A stretch of DNA of 64,000 bases from Flavobacterium pisciphilum (GTDB taxonomy: Bacteria; Bacteroidota; Bacteroidia; Flavobacteriales; Flavobacteriaceae): contig NZ_JAJJMO010000001.1 in assembly GCF_020905345.1 (NCBI RefSeq), forward strand, positions 4,278,001-4,342,000. The letters run 5' to 3'. Shown in pieces: positions 63,515 to 64,000 of this stretch (position 1 is the stretch's first letter; each line of letters begins with the position of its first letter). A program made the translations under genes and the position numbers. The notes under the pieces are model-generated. The model searched no databases. It was not told where the DNA came from and saw only the letters and a list, made by a program, of their open reading frames with translations.

Positions 63515-64000
63515 AAATAACAATGACAAAACTGTAGAATTTAAAGATTTCTCTTCGGAATATTTTAATTTTCATAAAGGATCATGGACAAATTATTTTG
63601 ATAATGCAAAAAGTGGTCTCGAAGATTTAATCCCTGGATATCAAAATTTAGAGTTAAATTTAATAAATGATTTAATAAATAATTTTGAAGACATAATTAA
63701 AGCTGCACCAACTGATATACCTCAATTAATAACTAAATTTACAACTGGTCAGTATACCAACGTATTAATAGATGCAGCTGATAACAGAACGGATTTATGC
63801 GTTGAAATAGAAAATAAATTTAATTATAAGGATTTTCGAAAAAGTGCCAAAGCGTCATGGTTCTGCGAAAAATTAGCCGTAAGAGCCTGTTTGTATTGCA
63901 ATGCACAGTTTACTTTAGCTGTTGGAAAAAGCGGCAGTGCTAAAAAGCTTTTATTTCAGTTAGATCATTATCACACTAGGAGGAAGTATCCTTTTTTATC
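63492..64000 (+). CDS. HNH endonuclease, partner of second ATPase, cut by window end
   Basis: The frame starts at ATG 63492 inside the end of the ATPase gene and is open to the window edge (169 codons). It begins MRIVTKVKNNNDKTVEFKDF. Near the end it has VRACLYCNAQFTLAVGKS and FQLDHYHTRRKYPFL, the CxxC and the DHxxxRxxYP of an HNH domain as found in the 55334 gene. The rest of the HNH domain lies outside. It forms a second Septu-like pair with the 61550 gene. Confidence 0.78.
   Translation, partial: MRIVTKVKNNNDKTVEFKDFSSEYFNFHKGSWTNYFDNAKSGLEDLIPGYQNLELNLINDLINNFEDIIKAAPTDIPQLITKFTTGQYTNVLIDAADNRTDLCVEIENKFNYKDFRKSAKASWFCEKLAVRACLYCNAQFTLAVGKSGSAKKLLFQLDHYHTRRKYPFL

Overview
The window looks like the chromosome of a Flavobacterium-type member of the Bacteroidota. 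The evidence is low GC, AT-rich spacers, promoters of the Bacteroidota form (a -7 box TAnnTTTG, sometimes with TTG upstream), a type IX secretion (T9SS) sorting domain, SprB-type repeats, a SusC/SusD pair, a DUF6520 peptide and an Hc1-like histone. No tRNA, rRNA, CRISPR array, transposase or integrase was seen.

Region 1 (1-15.4 kb, all on the minus strand) is a secreted-toxin operon. Read from 15393 downwards it encodes a fibronectin-III-like exported protein, a 1754-residue SprB-repeat protein with a T9SS C-terminal domain, a 1685-residue protein carrying a zinc-metalloprotease motif and a C-terminal AHH nuclease, and an Imm11-like immunity protein one base behind the toxin. A degraded reading frame, a membrane protein and a cut-off exported protein follow.

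Region 2 (15.4-27.4 kb) holds housekeeping and uptake genes: a 58-residue Hc1-like protein, a membrane protein, a small helix-turn-helix protein, a strongly folded ncRNA candidate (17266-17442), a SusC-SusD-S9 peptidase operon, and a minus-strand MauE-like membrane protein plus DUF6520 peptide.

Region 3 (about 28-44.8 kb) is the core of a mobilisable or integrative element. It has a relaxosome accessory protein, a relaxase, a YWFCY/VirD4-type coupling protein, a DUF1016 nuclease with two copies of a palindromic insert, and an S24 repressor divergent from dinB and a DnaE-type polymerase. After a lipoprotein come ssb, DUF932 and a PRTRC cluster (E, C, F-like, B, ThiF). The F-like gene is split into two frames that overlap at a classical A AAA AAC slippery heptamer.

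Region 4 (44.8-64 kb) is a dense anti-phage/conflict island. It contains a caspase-like protease lying between two copies of a folded element; an MBL hydrolase coupled to a trypsin-STAND NTPase fusion (AVAST type 1-like); an AAA ATPase + HNH pair (Septu-like); a DUF4238 protein; a compact DUF4297/Cap4 nuclease-NB-ARC-repeat protein; and a second AAA ATPase + HNH pair cut by the window end. Decayed genes (46650, 57766) suggest rapid turnover.

All family names come from motif recognition by eye; no database search was possible.
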